Source: Luteimonas sp. FCS-9 (GTDB lineage: Bacteria > Pseudomonadota > Gammaproteobacteria > Xanthomonadales > Xanthomonadaceae). From it: a stretch of DNA of 64,000 nucleotides. Position 1 is the stretch's first letter, and each line of letters begins with the position of its first letter. The translations under genes were made by a program, and so were the position numbers. The stretch spans positions 1 to 64,000 of the forward strand of contig NZ_LASZ01000012.1 in NCBI RefSeq assembly GCF_001014645.1. Direction: 5' to 3'. Positions 9,934 through 21,199 of this stretch are shown in pieces. Under the pieces are notes generated by a model, which was given only the letters and a program-made list of their open reading frames with translations, was not told the origin of the DNA and did not search any database.

Positions 9934-12900
9934 TCAGCTGCGCTGGACGAGCTGGGAGACGCGCTGCACCGCGACCGACACGGTCGCGTAGTCGAGCGTC
10001 TTCTGCGCGGCCAGCTCGGCCAGCATCGCGAGCGTGAAGCGCAGCGTCTGGTCGTCGCGTTCCAGCCAGGTGCGGACCTTCTCCTCGGGCGTGTCGCCGG
10101 GCATCGCCAGCACCTGGCCGACGAGGATGCGGTGCTGCTGGCCGAGGTCCTCGCGCAGCACGCCGCGGGCGACGGCGTGCCAGCGGCCGTCGACCTCGAG
10201 CGCGTCGATCTGCGCGGTCAGCCACGGCAGGTTGAGCGCCTCGCCGAGGCGGAAGTGCACGCGCGCGACGTCGATCGGCTTGCGCCGCGTCTCGCTGGCG
10301 ACCTCGACGATGTCCCATGCCGCCTCCAGGTACGGAAGCGCCGCGAGCTGTTCGGCCAGATCCTCCGGCACGCCCTTGTCGCGCCATACCTGCAGGCTGG
10401 CGTCGTGCTCGGCGCGCTGGCTGTCGGCGATGATCTGGCTGCCGTTGCGGATGGCGTGGAAGCCGTCGTGGTAGCGCTCGACGGCCGTGGTGATGTCCGG
10501 GATCGCGCCCGCGCGCGCCAGCAGCCAGCGGGTGAAGGCCCGCTGCAGGTTCCAGATCACCTGCAGCGCGTCGACCTGCACGGCCTCGGGCACGGTGCCG
10601 TCGAGCGCGTCGATCCGGTTCCACAGCGCGCGCGCCTCGATCGTCTCGCGGGTGATCGTGAACGCCTTGGCCACCTCGCCCGGCGACCGGCCGCTGTCCT
10701 CCTGCATGCGCAGCAGGAACGTCGCGCCCATGCGGTTGATCATCTGGTTGGTGACGGCCGTGGCGATGATCTCGCGCTTGAGGCGGTGCTGTTCCATGAC
10801 CGCGGCGTACTTCTTCTGCAGCGGCGCGGGGAAATAGCGCTGCAGCTCGCGCGACAGGTACGGGTCCTCGGGGATGTCGGAATCGAGCATCTGGTCGAAG
10901 GCGACGAGCTTGGAGTACGACAGCAGCACCGCGAGCTCGGGCCGGGTCAGGCCCAGGCCCTTGGCCTTGCGCTCGGACAGCTCGGCGTCGGACGGCAGGA
11001 ACTCGATCTGCCGGTCGAGCAGGCCCTGCGCCTCGAGCGTGCGGATGAAGTGCCGCTTGGAGCCCAGCCGCGCGACGCTCATGCGCTCCATCAGGCTCAG
11101 CGCCTGGTTCTGGCGGTAGTTGTCCCACAGCACCAGACCCGCGACCTCGTCGGTCATCGAGGCCAGCAGCTTGTTGCGCGCCGGCACCGTGAGCTTCTTC
11201 GACTGCACGACGGCATTGAGCAGGATCTTGATGTTGACCTCGTGGTCGGAGGTGTCCACGCCCGCCGAGTTGTCGATGAAGTCGGTGTTGAGCAGCACGC
11301 CGTGCTGCGCGGCCTCGATGCGGCCGAGCTGGGTCATGCCCAGGTTGCCGCCCTCGCCCACGATCCTGCAGCGCAGGTCGCGGCCGTCGACGCGCAGCGG
11401 GTTGTTGGCGCGGTCGCCGACATCGGCGTGGCTCTCCGACGACGCCTTGACGTAGGTGCCGATGCCGCCGTTCCACAGCAGGTCGACCGGCGCGCGCAGG
11501 ATCGCCGACATCAGCTCGTTGGGGCTGAGCGCGGTGACGTCGCCGTCGATGCCCAGCGCGGCGCGGGCCTCCTTCGACAGCGGGATCGACTTGGCGCTGC
11601 GCGGCCACACGCCGCCGCCCTTGCCGATCAGCCCGGTGTCGTAGTCCGCCCAGCTCGACCGCGGCAATGCGAACAGGCGCTGGCGCTCGACGAACGAGCG
11701 CGCGGCGTCCGGATCGGGATCGATGAAGATGTGGCGGTGGTCGAACGCGGCGACCAGGCGGATGTGCTCGCTGAGCAGCATGCCGTTGCCGAACACGTCG
11801 CCGGACATGTCGCCCACGCCGACCGCGGTGAAGTCCTGGGTCTGCGAGTTGCGGCCCAGCGCGCGGAAGTGGCGCTTGACCGACTCCCACGCGCCGCGCG
11901 CGGTGATGCCCATGCCCTTGTGGTCGTAGCCGACCGAACCGCCGGACGCGAACGCGTCGTCGAGCCAGAAACCGTGCTCGCGGGCGATGCCGTTGGCGAT
12001 GTCGGAGAACGTCGCGGTGCCCTTGTCGGCGGCGACGACCAGGTACGGGTCGTTGTCGTCGTGGCGCACCACGTCGCGCGGCGGGACGATGTCGCCGTCG
12101 ACGATGTTGTCGGTGATGTCGAGCAGGCCGTTGATGAACAGCGTGTAGCAGGCGACGCCCTCGGCGAACAGCGCGTCGCGGTCGCCGCCGGCCGGCGGCC
12201 GCTTGACGATGAAGCCGCCCTTCGAGCCGACCGGCACGATGACGGTGTTCTTGACCATCTGCGCCTTGACCAGGCCCAGCACCTCGGTGCGGAAGTCCTC
12301 GCGGCGGTCCGACCAGCGCAGGCCGCCACGGGCGACCGGGCCGAAGCGCAGATGGATGCCCTCCACGCGCGGGCCGTAGACGAAGATCTCGCGGTACGGG
12401 CGCGGCTTGGGCAGCTCGGGCACGCGCGCCGAATCGAACTTGAAGGCGATCGTGTCGCGCACCGCGCCTTCTGGCGTGCGCTGGTAGTAGCTGGTGCGCA
12501 AGGTCGCGTCGATCACGCCCAGGTAGCTGCGCAGGATGCGGTCCTCGTCGAGGCTGGAAACGCGGTCGAGCAGGCCCTTGAGCGCGGCGCGCGCCGCGTC
12601 GTACTGCGCGTCGCGGTCGCCGGCGCGGGCATCGAGCACCGGCTGCAGCAGCGCGAGCGTGGCCTCGTCGCCCGACAGCGCGCCGAGCTGGCTCGACAGC
12701 GCCTCGACGCCCGCGGCGATCTGCGCGCGGCTCTCGCGGCCGGTGGCCGGGTCGAAACGGGCCTCGAACACCTCCACCAGCAGGCGGGCCAGCAGCGGGT
12801 AGCGGCCCAGGGTGTCCTCGACGTAGGCCTGCGAGAACGGCACGCCGACCTGCTGCAGGTACTTGCAGTAGCCACGCAGCATCGCGACCTGGCGCCAGTC

Positions 12901-14967
12901 GAGGTCGGCGGCGAGGATCAGGCGGTTGAAGCCGTCGTTCTCGGCATCGCCGCGCCACACACGGTCGAAGGCCTCGGTGAACGCGGGCGCGCGTGCGTCG
13001 ATGTCGACGTTCGCGGCCAGGGTCTCGACGAAGAAGTCCTGGATGAACAGCGCGGTGCCGTCGACGGTCAGGCGCGTGGGGTTCTCGGCGATGACGCGCA
13101 GGCCGAGGTTCTCCATCACCGGCAGCACCTCCGACAACGGCAGGTGCTGGCCGCTGCGGTAGAGCTTGAAGTGCAGCAGCGTGTCCCCGGTCGGCGACGT
13201 GACCTGATTGTAGAAGCTCAGCTGCAGCGCGCCGCTGCCCTGGGCTGCGGCGAGCTTCTCGACGTCGGTCGCGGCGACGGCCGGCGACGCGAACTCGATG
13301 TAGGCGGCCGACAGCCCGCGGCCCAGGCGGCCGGCCAGGCGCAGGCCTTCGCCTTCGCCGTGGCGGCGCACGAGTTCGTCGCGCAGGTCGTCGTGCCAGT
13401 TGCGCACGATCTTCTGCAGCGCCTGCTCCAGCGCGGCCTGGTCGACCTCGCCCTGCACGCCGGCGCGCGGGCGCACGATAAGGTGCAGCTGGGCGAGCGG
13501 CGATTCGCCCAGCACCACGTGCGCATCGACGTGGTCGGCCTGCATCGTCTCGCGCAGCATGTCCTCGACGCGGTGGCGCACGTCGGTGTTGAAGCGGTCG
13601 CGCGGGATGTACACCAGCACCGAGTAGAAGCGGCCGTAGCGGTCGCGGCGCAGGAACAACCGGCTGCGCACGCGCTCCTGCAGGCCGAGGATGCCCGTGC
13701 CCAGGCGGAACAGTTCGTCGGGCGTGGACTGGAACAGCTCGTCGCGCGGCAGCGTCTCGAGCAGGTGCTTGAGGGTCTTGCCGCTGTGGCCGGTCGGCTT
13801 GAGGCCCGACTCGCTCATCACGTGCTCGAAGCGCTCGCGCACCAGCGGGATGTCCCACGGCCGGCGGGTGTAGGCGCTGGAGGTGTAGAGGCCGAGGAAG
13901 CGCTGCTCGCCGACCACCTGGCCCTTGGCGTCGTAGCGCAGCACGCCGATGTAGTCCATGTAGCCGGGGCGGTGGACGGTCGAGCGGGCGCTGGTCTTGG
14001 TGAGGATCAGCGCATCGACCTCGCCCGCGCGGCGCAGCGCGTCGGCGCCGAGTTCGCTGAGCGGACGCGACTTGACCGCGGCCGGCGTGCGCAGCAGGCC
14101 CAGGCCGCTGTCGGGCACCGCCTCGAGCACGCCGTCGCCGCCCTTGCGGCGCACCTTGTACTCGCGGTAGCCGAAGAACGTGAAGTGGTCGCTGGCAGCC
14201 CAGCGCAGGAACTCCTGCGCCTCGCGCCGGCTGGCGTCGGCGACCGGCATCGGCCGCAAGACGAGGTCGGCGGCGACCTCCTGCATCTTCTCGCGCATCG
14301 GGCCCCAGTCGGCGACGATCGCGCGCACGTCCTCGAGCACGCGGCGCACGACCTGCTCGATGCGTGCGCTTTCCTCCGGCGTCTGGCGGTCGATCTCCAG
14401 GTGCATCACCGATTCGGCGTCGCCCTCGCCCACGCCGGTCAGCCGGCCCGCGCGGTCGCGCGCGATGTGCAGCACCGGGTGCCCGAGCACGTGCACGCCG
14501 ACGCTGCGCTCGGCCAGCGCCATGGTCACCGAGTCGACCAGGAACGGCATGTCGTCGTTGACGATCTGCAGCACGGTGTGCGGCGATTCCCAGCCGTGGG
14601 TGCCCTGCACCGGGTTGAACAGGCGCACGTTCGCGGTGCCGGGCTTGCGGCGCGCGGCGAAGTCGAACAGATCGGCGGCCAGCGCGGCCCAGCCGTCGGC
14701 GCTGTGCAGCGGAAGCTCCTCCTCGGTCATGCGCCGGTAGAAGCCCTGCGCGAAGGCGTCGGCGCCGCGTTGCGCGGCCTTGCCGGCGCGGCGGCGCACG
14801 GCCTCGAAGATCGGATCCAGCAGCCCGGCGCCGACGCGCCTGGGCGGCGCGGGCATGACGCTGGCGTCGGTGTCGCGGGCCTTGGCGCGCTTGCGCGGGG
14901 CCGCCGGCTTGGCGGCCGCGGCCTTGCGTTTCGAGGAGGGGGTACCGGTCTTGCGGGATGTGCTCAT
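9934..14967 (-). CDS. gdhB: NAD-specific glutamate dehydrogenase, large (about 180 kDa) type
   Basis: 1677 residues. Converts L-glutamate to 2-oxoglutarate and ammonia with NAD+, a catabolic cytoplasmic enzyme. The basic Ala/Lys-rich N-terminus (about 1-35) is followed by the long regulatory region of the Bac_GDH family and, around 700-1200, the catalytic part with GIHLRFGPVARGGLRWSDR, EDFRTEVLGLVKAQMVKN and the lysine-bearing VPVGSKGGFIVK, then GDMSGDVFGNGML and GEGGNLGMTQ. The C-terminal helical region ends VQRVSQLVQRS. Length matches the L-GDH180 class of Pseudomonas and xanthomonads. It appears to be monocistronic; the acyl-CoA dehydrogenase gene 195 bases upstream reads the same way. Confidence 0.95.
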   Translation of the reverse strand: MSTSRKTGTPSSKRKAAAAKPAAPRKRAKARDTDASVMPAPPRRVGAGLLDPIFEAVRRRAGKAAQRGADAFAQGFYRRMTEEELPLHSADGWAALAADLFDFAARRKPGTANVRLFNPVQGTHGWESPHTVLQIVNDDMPFLVDSVTMALAERSVGVHVLGHPVLHIARDRAGRLTGVGEGDAESVMHLEIDRQTPEESARIEQVVRRVLEDVRAIVADWGPMREKMQEVAADLVLRPMPVADASRREAQEFLRWAASDHFTFFGYREYKVRRKGGDGVLEAVPDSGLGLLRTPAAVKSRPLSELGADALRRAGEVDALILTKTSARSTVHRPGYMDYIGVLRYDAKGQVVGEQRFLGLYTSSAYTRRPWDIPLVRERFEHVMSESGLKPTGHSGKTLKHLLETLPRDELFQSTPDELFRLGTGILGLQERVRSRLFLRRDRYGRFYSVLVYIPRDRFNTDVRHRVEDMLRETMQADHVDAHVVLGESPLAQLHLIVRPRAGVQGEVDQAALEQALQKIVRNWHDDLRDELVRRHGEGEGLRLAGRLGRGLSAAYIEFASPAVAATDVEKLAAAQGSGALQLSFYNQVTSPTGDTLLHFKLYRSGQHLPLSEVLPVMENLGLRVIAENPTRLTVDGTALFIQDFFVETLAANVDIDARAPAFTEAFDRVWRGDAENDGFNRLILAADLDWRQVAMLRGYCKYLQQVGVPFSQAYVEDTLGRYPLLARLLVEVFEARFDPATGRESRAQIAAGVEALSSQLGALSGDEATLALLQPVLDARAGDRDAQYDAARAALKGLLDRVSSLDEDRILRSYLGVIDATLRTSYYQRTPEGAVRDTIAFKFDSARVPELPKPRPYREIFVYGPRVEGIHLRFGPVARGGLRWSDRREDFRTEVLGLVKAQMVKNTVIVPVGSKGGFIVKRPPAGGDRDALFAEGVACYTLFINGLLDITDNIVDGDIVPPRDVVRHDDNDPYLVVAADKGTATFSDIANGIAREHGFWLDDAFASGGSVGYDHKGMGITARGAWESVKRHFRALGRNSQTQDFTAVGVGDMSGDVFGNGMLLSEHIRLVAAFDHRHIFIDPDPDAARSFVERQRLFALPRSSWADYDTGLIGKGGGVWPRSAKSIPLSKEARAALGIDGDVTALSPNELMSAILRAPVDLLWNGGIGTYVKASSESHADVGDRANNPLRVDGRDLRCRIVGEGGNLGMTQLGRIEAAQHGVLLNTDFIDNSAGVDTSDHEVNIKILLNAVVQSKKLTVPARNKLLASMTDEVAGLVLWDNYRQNQALSLMERMSVARLGSKRHFIRTLEAQGLLDRQIEFLPSDAELSERKAKGLGLTRPELAVLLSYSKLVAFDQMLDSDIPEDPYLSRELQRYFPAPLQKKYAAVMEQHRLKREIIATAVTNQMINRMGATFLLRMQEDSGRSPGEVAKAFTITRETIEARALWNRIDALDGTVPEAVQVDALQVIWNLQRAFTRWLLARAGAIPDITTAVERYHDGFHAIRNGSQIIADSQRAEHDASLQVWRDKGVPEDLAEQLAALPYLEAAWDIVEVASETRRKPIDVARVHFRLGEALNLPWLTAQIDALEVDGRWHAVARGVLREDLGQQHRILVGQVLAMPGDTPEEKVRTWLERDDQTLRFTLAMLAELAAQKTLDYATVSVAVQRVSQLVQRS

Positions 14968-15162
14968 GACGACGATGGGTCCGATGCAATGAGGCCCGCG
15001 TTCTCACGCGGGCCGACAGGGAAACAGGAACCGACGGGTGGCGCGCCGCGCAGGGCGCGGCTGGCGGCCGGATCGGGGACGACGGAAGCGGCCGCGCAGC
15101 CGCCGGGGCGGCGCGGACCGGTGAAACGCACGACGGGGACGGGCCGGGCGGTCACGACGCGC

Positions 15163-16311
<1,149 letters not shown>

Positions 16312-16553
16312 GGCCGCACCGCTCCTGCACCCAAGGCAATCCGCCGATTGTAGCGACGAACGCCTCGCGACTGTGTGGGCGGACGTTGCGCAGTGCAGCA
16401 TCGTTCGTGGCCACGATCGGCGCGAACCGTTGCTTGTGCCGGAACGCTGCGTTTGGCAAGGTACTTCGCTTGCGCGGGCCGCAGCGGGAAGGGGGAATCG
16501 GCAGGGAGCCGCCCGTTCGTGCGCCTGACCGACCGACCAGACCGGGGAGCCCG

Positions 16554-18056
16554 ATGTTCAAGAACCTGCTGATTACCAAGCCCATCCAGGCCCAGCCGCA
16601 CGTCGACGCCGGCGAGCCGGTCGAGGGCGCGCTGTCGGGCGAGGCCAGCTTCAAGCGAACCCTCACCGCCAAGCACCTGGTGATGCTGGGACTGGGCGCG
16701 GTGATCGGCGCGGGCATCTTCGTCATCACCGGCACGGCGGCGGCCAACCACGCCGGCCCGGCGATCATGCTCAGCTTCGTCATCGCCGGCTTCGCCTGCG
16801 CGATGGCGGGCCTGTGCTACGCGGAGTTCGCGGCGATGATCCCGGCCTCGGGCAGCGCCTACAGCTACACCTACGCCACGCTGGGCGAGGCGCTGGCGTG
16901 GTTCGTGGGCTGGAGCCTGGTGCTCGAGTACCTGTTCGCGGCCTCGACGGTCGCGGTCGGCTGGTCGGGCTACACCGTGAGCTTCCTGGACAGTTTCGGG
17001 GTCCACCTGCCCGCGGCGCTGACCCAGGCGCCGATCAACTTCTGCACGCACGAGGCCGCCCAGGCCGGCAGCTGCGAGTTCGGCCGCTTCGTGCTGACCG
17101 GCGCGCTGTTCAACCTGCCGGCGCTGCTGATCGTCGGCGCGGTCGGCACGCTGTGCTACGTGGGCATCACCCAGTCGGCGACCGCCAACGCGATCATCGT
17201 CTCGATCAAGGTGGTGGTGATCCTGTTGCTGCTGGCCTTCGGCGCGCAGTACGTGAATGCGGAGAACTGGCTGCCGTTCATCCCCGAGAACCAGGGCGGC
17301 GACCGCTTCGGCTGGGAAGGCGTGCTGCGCGGCGCGTCGATCGTGTTCTTCGCCTACATCGGCTTCGACGCGGTCTCGACCGCGGCGCAGGAGGTCAAGA
17401 ACCCGCAGCGCGACATGCCGATCGGCATCCTCGGTTCGCTGGCGCTGTGCACACTGATCTACATCGCGGTCTCGGCCGTGCTGACCGGCATGGTGCCCTA
17501 CACCGCGCTGGGCACGGCCAAGCCCGTGGCGACCGCGCTGGAGATCTACCCCAGCCTGTCCTGGCTCAAGACGCTGGTGGAGATCGGCGCGATCGCCGGC
17601 CTGACCACGGTGATCCTGGTGATGCTGATGGGCCAGCCGCGGATCTTCTTCTCGATGGCCCAGGACGGGCTGCTGCCGCGGTTCTTCGGCGCGGTGCACA
17701 AGCGCTTCCGCACCCCGCACAAGGGCACGGTGCTGGTCGCGGCGATCGCCGCCATCATGGCCGCGCTGCTGCCGATCCAGCTGCTGGGCGACGTGGTGTC
17801 GATGGGCACGCTGGTCGCGTTCGCGACCGTCTGCCTGGGCGTGATGGTGCTGCGCCGCACGCAGCCGGCGCTGCACCGCCCGTTCCGCACGCCGGCCGTC
17901 TACATCGTCGGCACGCTGGGCGTGCTCGCGTGCCTCGGGCTGGTGGCGATCATGCCGATGCTCAACTGGATGGTGCTGCTGGGCTGGACGGTGGTGGGCT
18001 TCGTGATCTACTTCACCTACGGCTACCGGCACAGCAAGCTGCGCAACGGCCGCTGA
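16554..18056 (+). CDS. APC-family amino acid permease
   Basis: 500 residues with about 12 membrane segments. The first segment carries GLGAVIGAGIFVITGTAAA, the unwound-helix substrate motif of the cationic amino-acid transporter/YfnA-like branch of the APC superfamily; later FFAYIGFDAVSTAAQEVKNPQRDMPIGI is the conserved loop of the same branch. It should import an amino acid by proton symport. The ATG at 16554 has GGGGAG 5 bases upstream. A hairpin terminator follows at 18063-18086. Specificity (e.g. cationic or branched-chain) cannot be read from the sequence. Confidence 0.9.
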   Translation: MFKNLLITKPIQAQPHVDAGEPVEGALSGEASFKRTLTAKHLVMLGLGAVIGAGIFVITGTAAANHAGPAIMLSFVIAGFACAMAGLCYAEFAAMIPASGSAYSYTYATLGEALAWFVGWSLVLEYLFAASTVAVGWSGYTVSFLDSFGVHLPAALTQAPINFCTHEAAQAGSCEFGRFVLTGALFNLPALLIVGAVGTLCYVGITQSATANAIIVSIKVVVILLLLAFGAQYVNAENWLPFIPENQGGDRFGWEGVLRGASIVFFAYIGFDAVSTAAQEVKNPQRDMPIGILGSLALCTLIYIAVSAVLTGMVPYTALGTAKPVATALEIYPSLSWLKTLVEIGAIAGLTTVILVMLMGQPRIFFSMAQDGLLPRFFGAVHKRFRTPHKGTVLVAAIAAIMAALLPIQLLGDVVSMGTLVAFATVCLGVMVLRRTQPALHRPFRTPAVYIVGTLGVLACLGLVAIMPMLNWMVLLGWTVVGFVIYFTYGYRHSKLRNGR

Positions 18057-18062
18057 GCTGCC

Positions 18063-18086
18063 CACGGCCCGCCTGTGCGGGCCGTG
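18063..18086 (+). terminator. Hairpin terminator between the two permease genes
   Basis: A perfect 10-bp stem CACGGCCCGC / GCGGGCCGTG with loop CTGT, followed by TCCGTTT. It lies 6 bases after the first permease stop, so the second permease gene probably has its own promoter or depends on read-through. Confidence 0.7.
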
Positions 18087-18129
18087 TCCGTTTCCGATAC
18101 GGCGCATCGCGCCACTGCGAGATCCCGCG

Positions 18130-19437
18130 ATGTCCACCTCGTCCACGGCCCGCAAGATCGGCCCGGTGCTGGCGACCTTCATGGTCGCCAACAACATGAT
18201 CGGCTCGGGCTTCTTCCTGCTGCCGGCGACGCTGGCGCGCTCGGGCGCGGTGACCGCGCTGTCGTGGCTGCTCGGCACGCTGCTGGCGGTGGCGCTGGGC
18301 GGCGCGTTCGCGCGGCTGGCGCGGCAGTACCCGGACCTCGAGTCGCCGGACGACTACATCCGCCCGACGCTCGGCCGCGACATGGGGTTCCTGGCCTCGA
18401 CGCTGTACTGGCTGTCGTCGTGGATCGGCAACAACGCGATCGCGGTCGCCGCGTTCGGCTACCTGATCATCCTGCTGCCGATCGAGGCGACCCCGGGCGC
18501 GCAGGTCACCGGCCAGGTGCTGCTGATCTGGGCGATGTTCGCGCTGAACCTGCTGGGCCCGCGCAACATCGCCCGGTTCCAGTCGTTCTGCGTGGTGTTC
18601 GGCCTGCTGCCGGTGGCGGCGATCCTGATCGCCGGCTGGGCGCATTTCGACCCGGACCTGTACATCGCCGGCTGGAACGTCAGTGGGCAGTCGGACGCGG
18701 CCGTCGCGATCGGCTCGCTGTCGGTCGTGTTCTGGGCGTTCATCGGCCTGGAGACCGGCGCGATGGTCGCCGGCGTGGTCCGCGACCCGGACCGCAACGT
18801 GCCGATCGCCACGCTCGGCGGCATCGTGCTGGCCGGGGTGGTCTACCTGGTGTCGTCGGTGCTGATGATGGGCATCGTGCCGGTCGCGCAGCTGGCGCAG
18901 TCGAGCGCGCCGTTCGCGCTGGTCGCCGGGCAGATGTTCGGCGCCTGGGCGATCCCGGTGATCGCCGCGGCCGCCGCGCTCAAGGCCACCGGCACGCTCG
19001 GCGGCTGGATGCTGGTGACCGGCGAGTCGGGCGCGCGCGCGGCCCAGCGCGGCTTCCTGCCGTCGATCTTCGGCCGGCTGCTGCCCAATGGCGCGGCCGC
19101 CACCGGGTTGCTGATCGTGGTGATCTCGATGACCGCGATCGCGTTCACCACGTTCTCCGACTCGGTGGCCAACCAGTTCGAGACGATCATCAACATGGCG
19201 GTGACGCTGGTGGTGATGGCCTATGCGGCCGCCGGCCTGAGCCTGCTGCTGGGCAACCGCGTGCACGTCTCGGGCATGCGCGAGCGGCTGCTGGGCATGG
19301 GCGCCCTGCTCGCCTGCGGCCTGCTGGTCTGGTCGACGCCGGTCGACACGCTATTGGGCGCCGGGATCATCGCGCTGCTGGCCTGGGCCGGCTACCGCGG
19401 CTTCGGCCGCCGCGCACACGCCGGCAGCCCGCCGTGA
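18130..19437 (+). CDS. APC-family transporter, arginine/agmatine-antiporter (AdiC)-like
   Basis: 435 residues, about 12 membrane segments. The N-terminus ATFMVANNMIGSGFFLLPATLA has the GSG unwound-helix motif typical of the basic amino-acid/polyamine antiporter branch (AdiC, CadB, PotE), and FWAFIGLETGAMVAGVVRDPDRNVPIAT is the matching loop. Exchange of a basic amino acid or amine is the best guess; AdiC-specific residues cannot all be checked here, and YjeH-like efflux is an alternative. Its stop overlaps the GTG start of the next small gene by 4 bases (GTGA). Confidence 0.87.
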   Translation: MSTSSTARKIGPVLATFMVANNMIGSGFFLLPATLARSGAVTALSWLLGTLLAVALGGAFARLARQYPDLESPDDYIRPTLGRDMGFLASTLYWLSSWIGNNAIAVAAFGYLIILLPIEATPGAQVTGQVLLIWAMFALNLLGPRNIARFQSFCVVFGLLPVAAILIAGWAHFDPDLYIAGWNVSGQSDAAVAIGSLSVVFWAFIGLETGAMVAGVVRDPDRNVPIATLGGIVLAGVVYLVSSVLMMGIVPVAQLAQSSAPFALVAGQMFGAWAIPVIAAAAALKATGTLGGWMLVTGESGARAAQRGFLPSIFGRLLPNGAAATGLLIVVISMTAIAFTTFSDSVANQFETIINMAVTLVVMAYAAAGLSLLLGNRVHVSGMRERLLGMGALLACGLLVWSTPVDTLLGAGIIALLAWAGYRGFGRRAHAGSPP

Positions 19438-19685
19438 GCCGGCCGGGCGACGACGGATACTGGTTCCCGGCCAAGCGGTTCGGCTGGGGCTGGGGCCTGC
19501 CGCGGCGCTGGCAGGGCTGGGCGGTGCTCGGGGTCTACGCCGCAAGCTACGTCGTCGTGCTGCTGCGCTTTCCACCGCAGCGCCATCCGGCCGCGTTCTT
19601 CGGCTGCCTCGCGCTGGCCACGGCGCTGCTGATCGCGGTCTGCGCCCTGAAGGGCGAGCCGCCGCGCTGGCGCTGGCGACGCTGA
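19434..19685 (+). CDS. Small two-helix membrane protein coupled to the permease
   Basis: 83 residues from a GTG start at 19434 that overlaps the permease stop (GTGA), implying translational coupling. The N-terminus WFPAKRFGWGWGLPRRWQGW is rich in aromatic and basic residues, then two hydrophobic segments follow (about 28-44 and 53-70), ending in a short basic tail (RWRWRR). I recall similar short proteins in proteobacteria but no assigned function. A role beside the transporter is only suggested by the overlap. Confidence 0.7.
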   Translation: MSRPGDDGYWFPAKRFGWGWGLPRRWQGWAVLGVYAASYVVVLLRFPPQRHPAAFFGCLALATALLIAVCALKGEPPRWRWRR

Positions 19686-19702
19686 CCGGTGCAGGCGCAC
19701 GG

Positions 19703-19708
19703 TAGACT
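19703..19708 (+). promoter_or_regulatory. Possible -10 box for a leaderless mtnB transcript
   Basis: TAGACT ends 6 bases before the mtnB ATG at 19715, so transcription would start at or next to the start codon. No Shine-Dalgarno sequence precedes the ATG. No clear -35 is seen. Confidence 0.4.
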
Positions 19709-19714
19709 CTGCGC

Positions 19715-20359
19715 ATGCCCGATCCGACGCCCCCCTTCGATACCCACCGCCTGCGCGAGCTCGCCGGCGAGCTGATCGTCAACATCCGCAAACTCGCCCA
19801 GGCCGGCTGGACGCCGGCGACCAGCAGCAACTTCTCGCAGCGCCTCGACGACCGCCACGCGGCGATCACCGTGTCGGGCCGCGACAAGGGCCGGCTGCAG
19901 GAGGGCGACATCATGGTCGTCGACTTCGACGGCCAGGCCGTGGGCAGCACCCACCGGCCGTCGGCCGAGACGCTGCTGCACACGCAGCTCTATCGCCGCT
20001 TTCCCGAGGTCGGCTGCATCCTGCACACGCATTCGCCGAACCAGACCATCGCCTCGCGGCTGTACGCCGCGGCCGGGCACGTGCGCCTGGAGGGCTACGA
20101 ACTGCTCAAGGCCTTCGCCGGCAACGCGACCCACGAGACCGCGATCGACGTGCCGGTGCTGCCCAACAGCCAGCACATGCCCACGCTCGCCGCGCAGGTC
20201 GAGCGCCTGCTCGATGCCGGCCCGATGTGGGGCTACCTGATCGACGGCCACGGCCTCTACGCCTGGGGCCGCGACATGGCCGAGGCGCGCCGGCACCTGG
20301 AGGCGTTCGACTTCCTGCTGCACTGCGAACTGGCGCTTCACCGGCTGCGCGGCGCCTGA
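19715..20359 (+). CDS. mtnB: Methylthioribulose-1-phosphate dehydratase
   Basis: 214 residues, class II aldolase/adducin fold. Dehydrates 5-methylthioribulose-1-phosphate to 2,3-diketo-5-methylthiopentyl-1-phosphate in the methionine salvage pathway. The metal-binding HTHSPNQT block, the [14 protein letters not shown] substrate loop and a late GHGLYAWG histidine are present. It starts a run mtnB-mtnD-mtnC in pathway-linked order but with 110- and 175-base gaps, so each gene may have its own promoter. mtnA, mtnP or mtnN and the final transaminase are not in the window. Confidence 0.93.
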   Translation: MPDPTPPFDTHRLRELAGELIVNIRKLAQAGWTPATSSNFSQRLDDRHAAITVSGRDKGRLQEGDIMVVDFDGQAVGSTHRPSAETLLHTQLYRRFPEVGCILHTHSPNQTIASRLYAAAGHVRLEGYELLKAFAGNATHETAIDVPVLPNSQHMPTLAAQVERLLDAGPMWGYLIDGHGLYAWGRDMAEARRHLEAFDFLLHCELALHRLRGA

Positions 20360-20469
20360 GGCCGGCGATCCGCGCACGCGTGGAACGCCTGCGTTCCGCG
20401 CCGGTCAACGCTGGTCCACGGGGCAACTGCTAGTCTGGCCTACCCAGCACCCGCCAGAGCCAGACCGCC

Positions 20470-21024
20470 ATGAGCCGCCTCCGCATCTTCGCCGACAACG
20501 CCCCCGACACGCCGCTGCTCGACAGCCGCGACGGCGACGAGATCGCCCGCGAACTCGGCAAGCTGGGCGCGACCTTCGAACGCTGGGAAGCCGCGCAGCC
20601 CGTCGCCGCGGGCGCCTCGCCCGAACAGGTGCTGGCCGCCTACAAGCCGGACATCGACCGGATCAGCGCCGAGCGCGGCTTCAGCACGGTCGACGTGATC
20701 AGCATCGCGCCCGACAACCCCAACCGCGACGAGCTGCGCAGCAAGTTCCTCGACGAGCACCTGCACAAGGAGGACGAGGTCCGGTTCTTCGTCGACGGCT
20801 CGGGCCTGTTCACGCTGCACGTCGACGACAGGGTCTACGAGATCGAGTGCGTCAAGGGCGACCTGATCGGCGTGCCGCACGGCGTGACCCACTGGTTCGA
20901 CATGGGCCCCGAACCGCGCTTCGTTGCGATCCGCTTCTTCCAGCAGCCCGACGGCTGGATCGGCCACTTCACCGGCTCGGACATCGCGCAGCAGTTCCCG
21001 CGCTACGAGCCGAACGCGCGCTGA
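20470..21024 (+). CDS. mtnD: Acireductone dioxygenase (cupin)
   Basis: 184 residues. Acts on 1,2-dihydroxy-3-keto-5-methylthiopentene; with Fe it gives the 2-oxo acid that returns to methionine, with Ni an off-pathway product. The cupin metal ligands are visible in [15 protein letters not shown] (His, His, Glu) and a later His in [14 protein letters not shown] possible -10 box CTAGTCT is about 36 bases before the ATG. A REPIN follows 20 bases after the stop. Confidence 0.95.
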   Translation: MSRLRIFADNAPDTPLLDSRDGDEIARELGKLGATFERWEAAQPVAAGASPEQVLAAYKPDIDRISAERGFSTVDVISIAPDNPNRDELRSKFLDEHLHKEDEVRFFVDGSGLFTLHVDDRVYEIECVKGDLIGVPHGVTHWFDMGPEPRFVAIRFFQQPDGWIGHFTGSDIAQQFPRYEPNAR

Positions 21025-21044
21025 GCGCCCCCCTCGCGAACCCT

Positions 21045-21112
21045 GTAGGAGCGCGCTCGCGCGCGATGTGGCTTTCCCTGCGAAGCCCCATCGCGCGCGA
21101 GCGCGCTCCTAC
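21045..21112. repeat. REPIN copy A
   Basis: Two inverted REP units: GTAGGAGCGCGCTCGCGCGC at the left and its complement at the right, separated by a variable spacer. Lies between mtnD and mtnC. One of eight copies in the window (21045, 24572, 28559, 36097, 36247, 40375, 59380, 61819). Confidence 0.92.
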
Positions 21113-21199
21113 AAGGGCGTGGGGAGGCCGTGAGCGCTTGCCAGCGCAGCCTAGGGGTTCGCCTTACACTTCGACACCCTGCAGTCCGCGATCCCAAGC

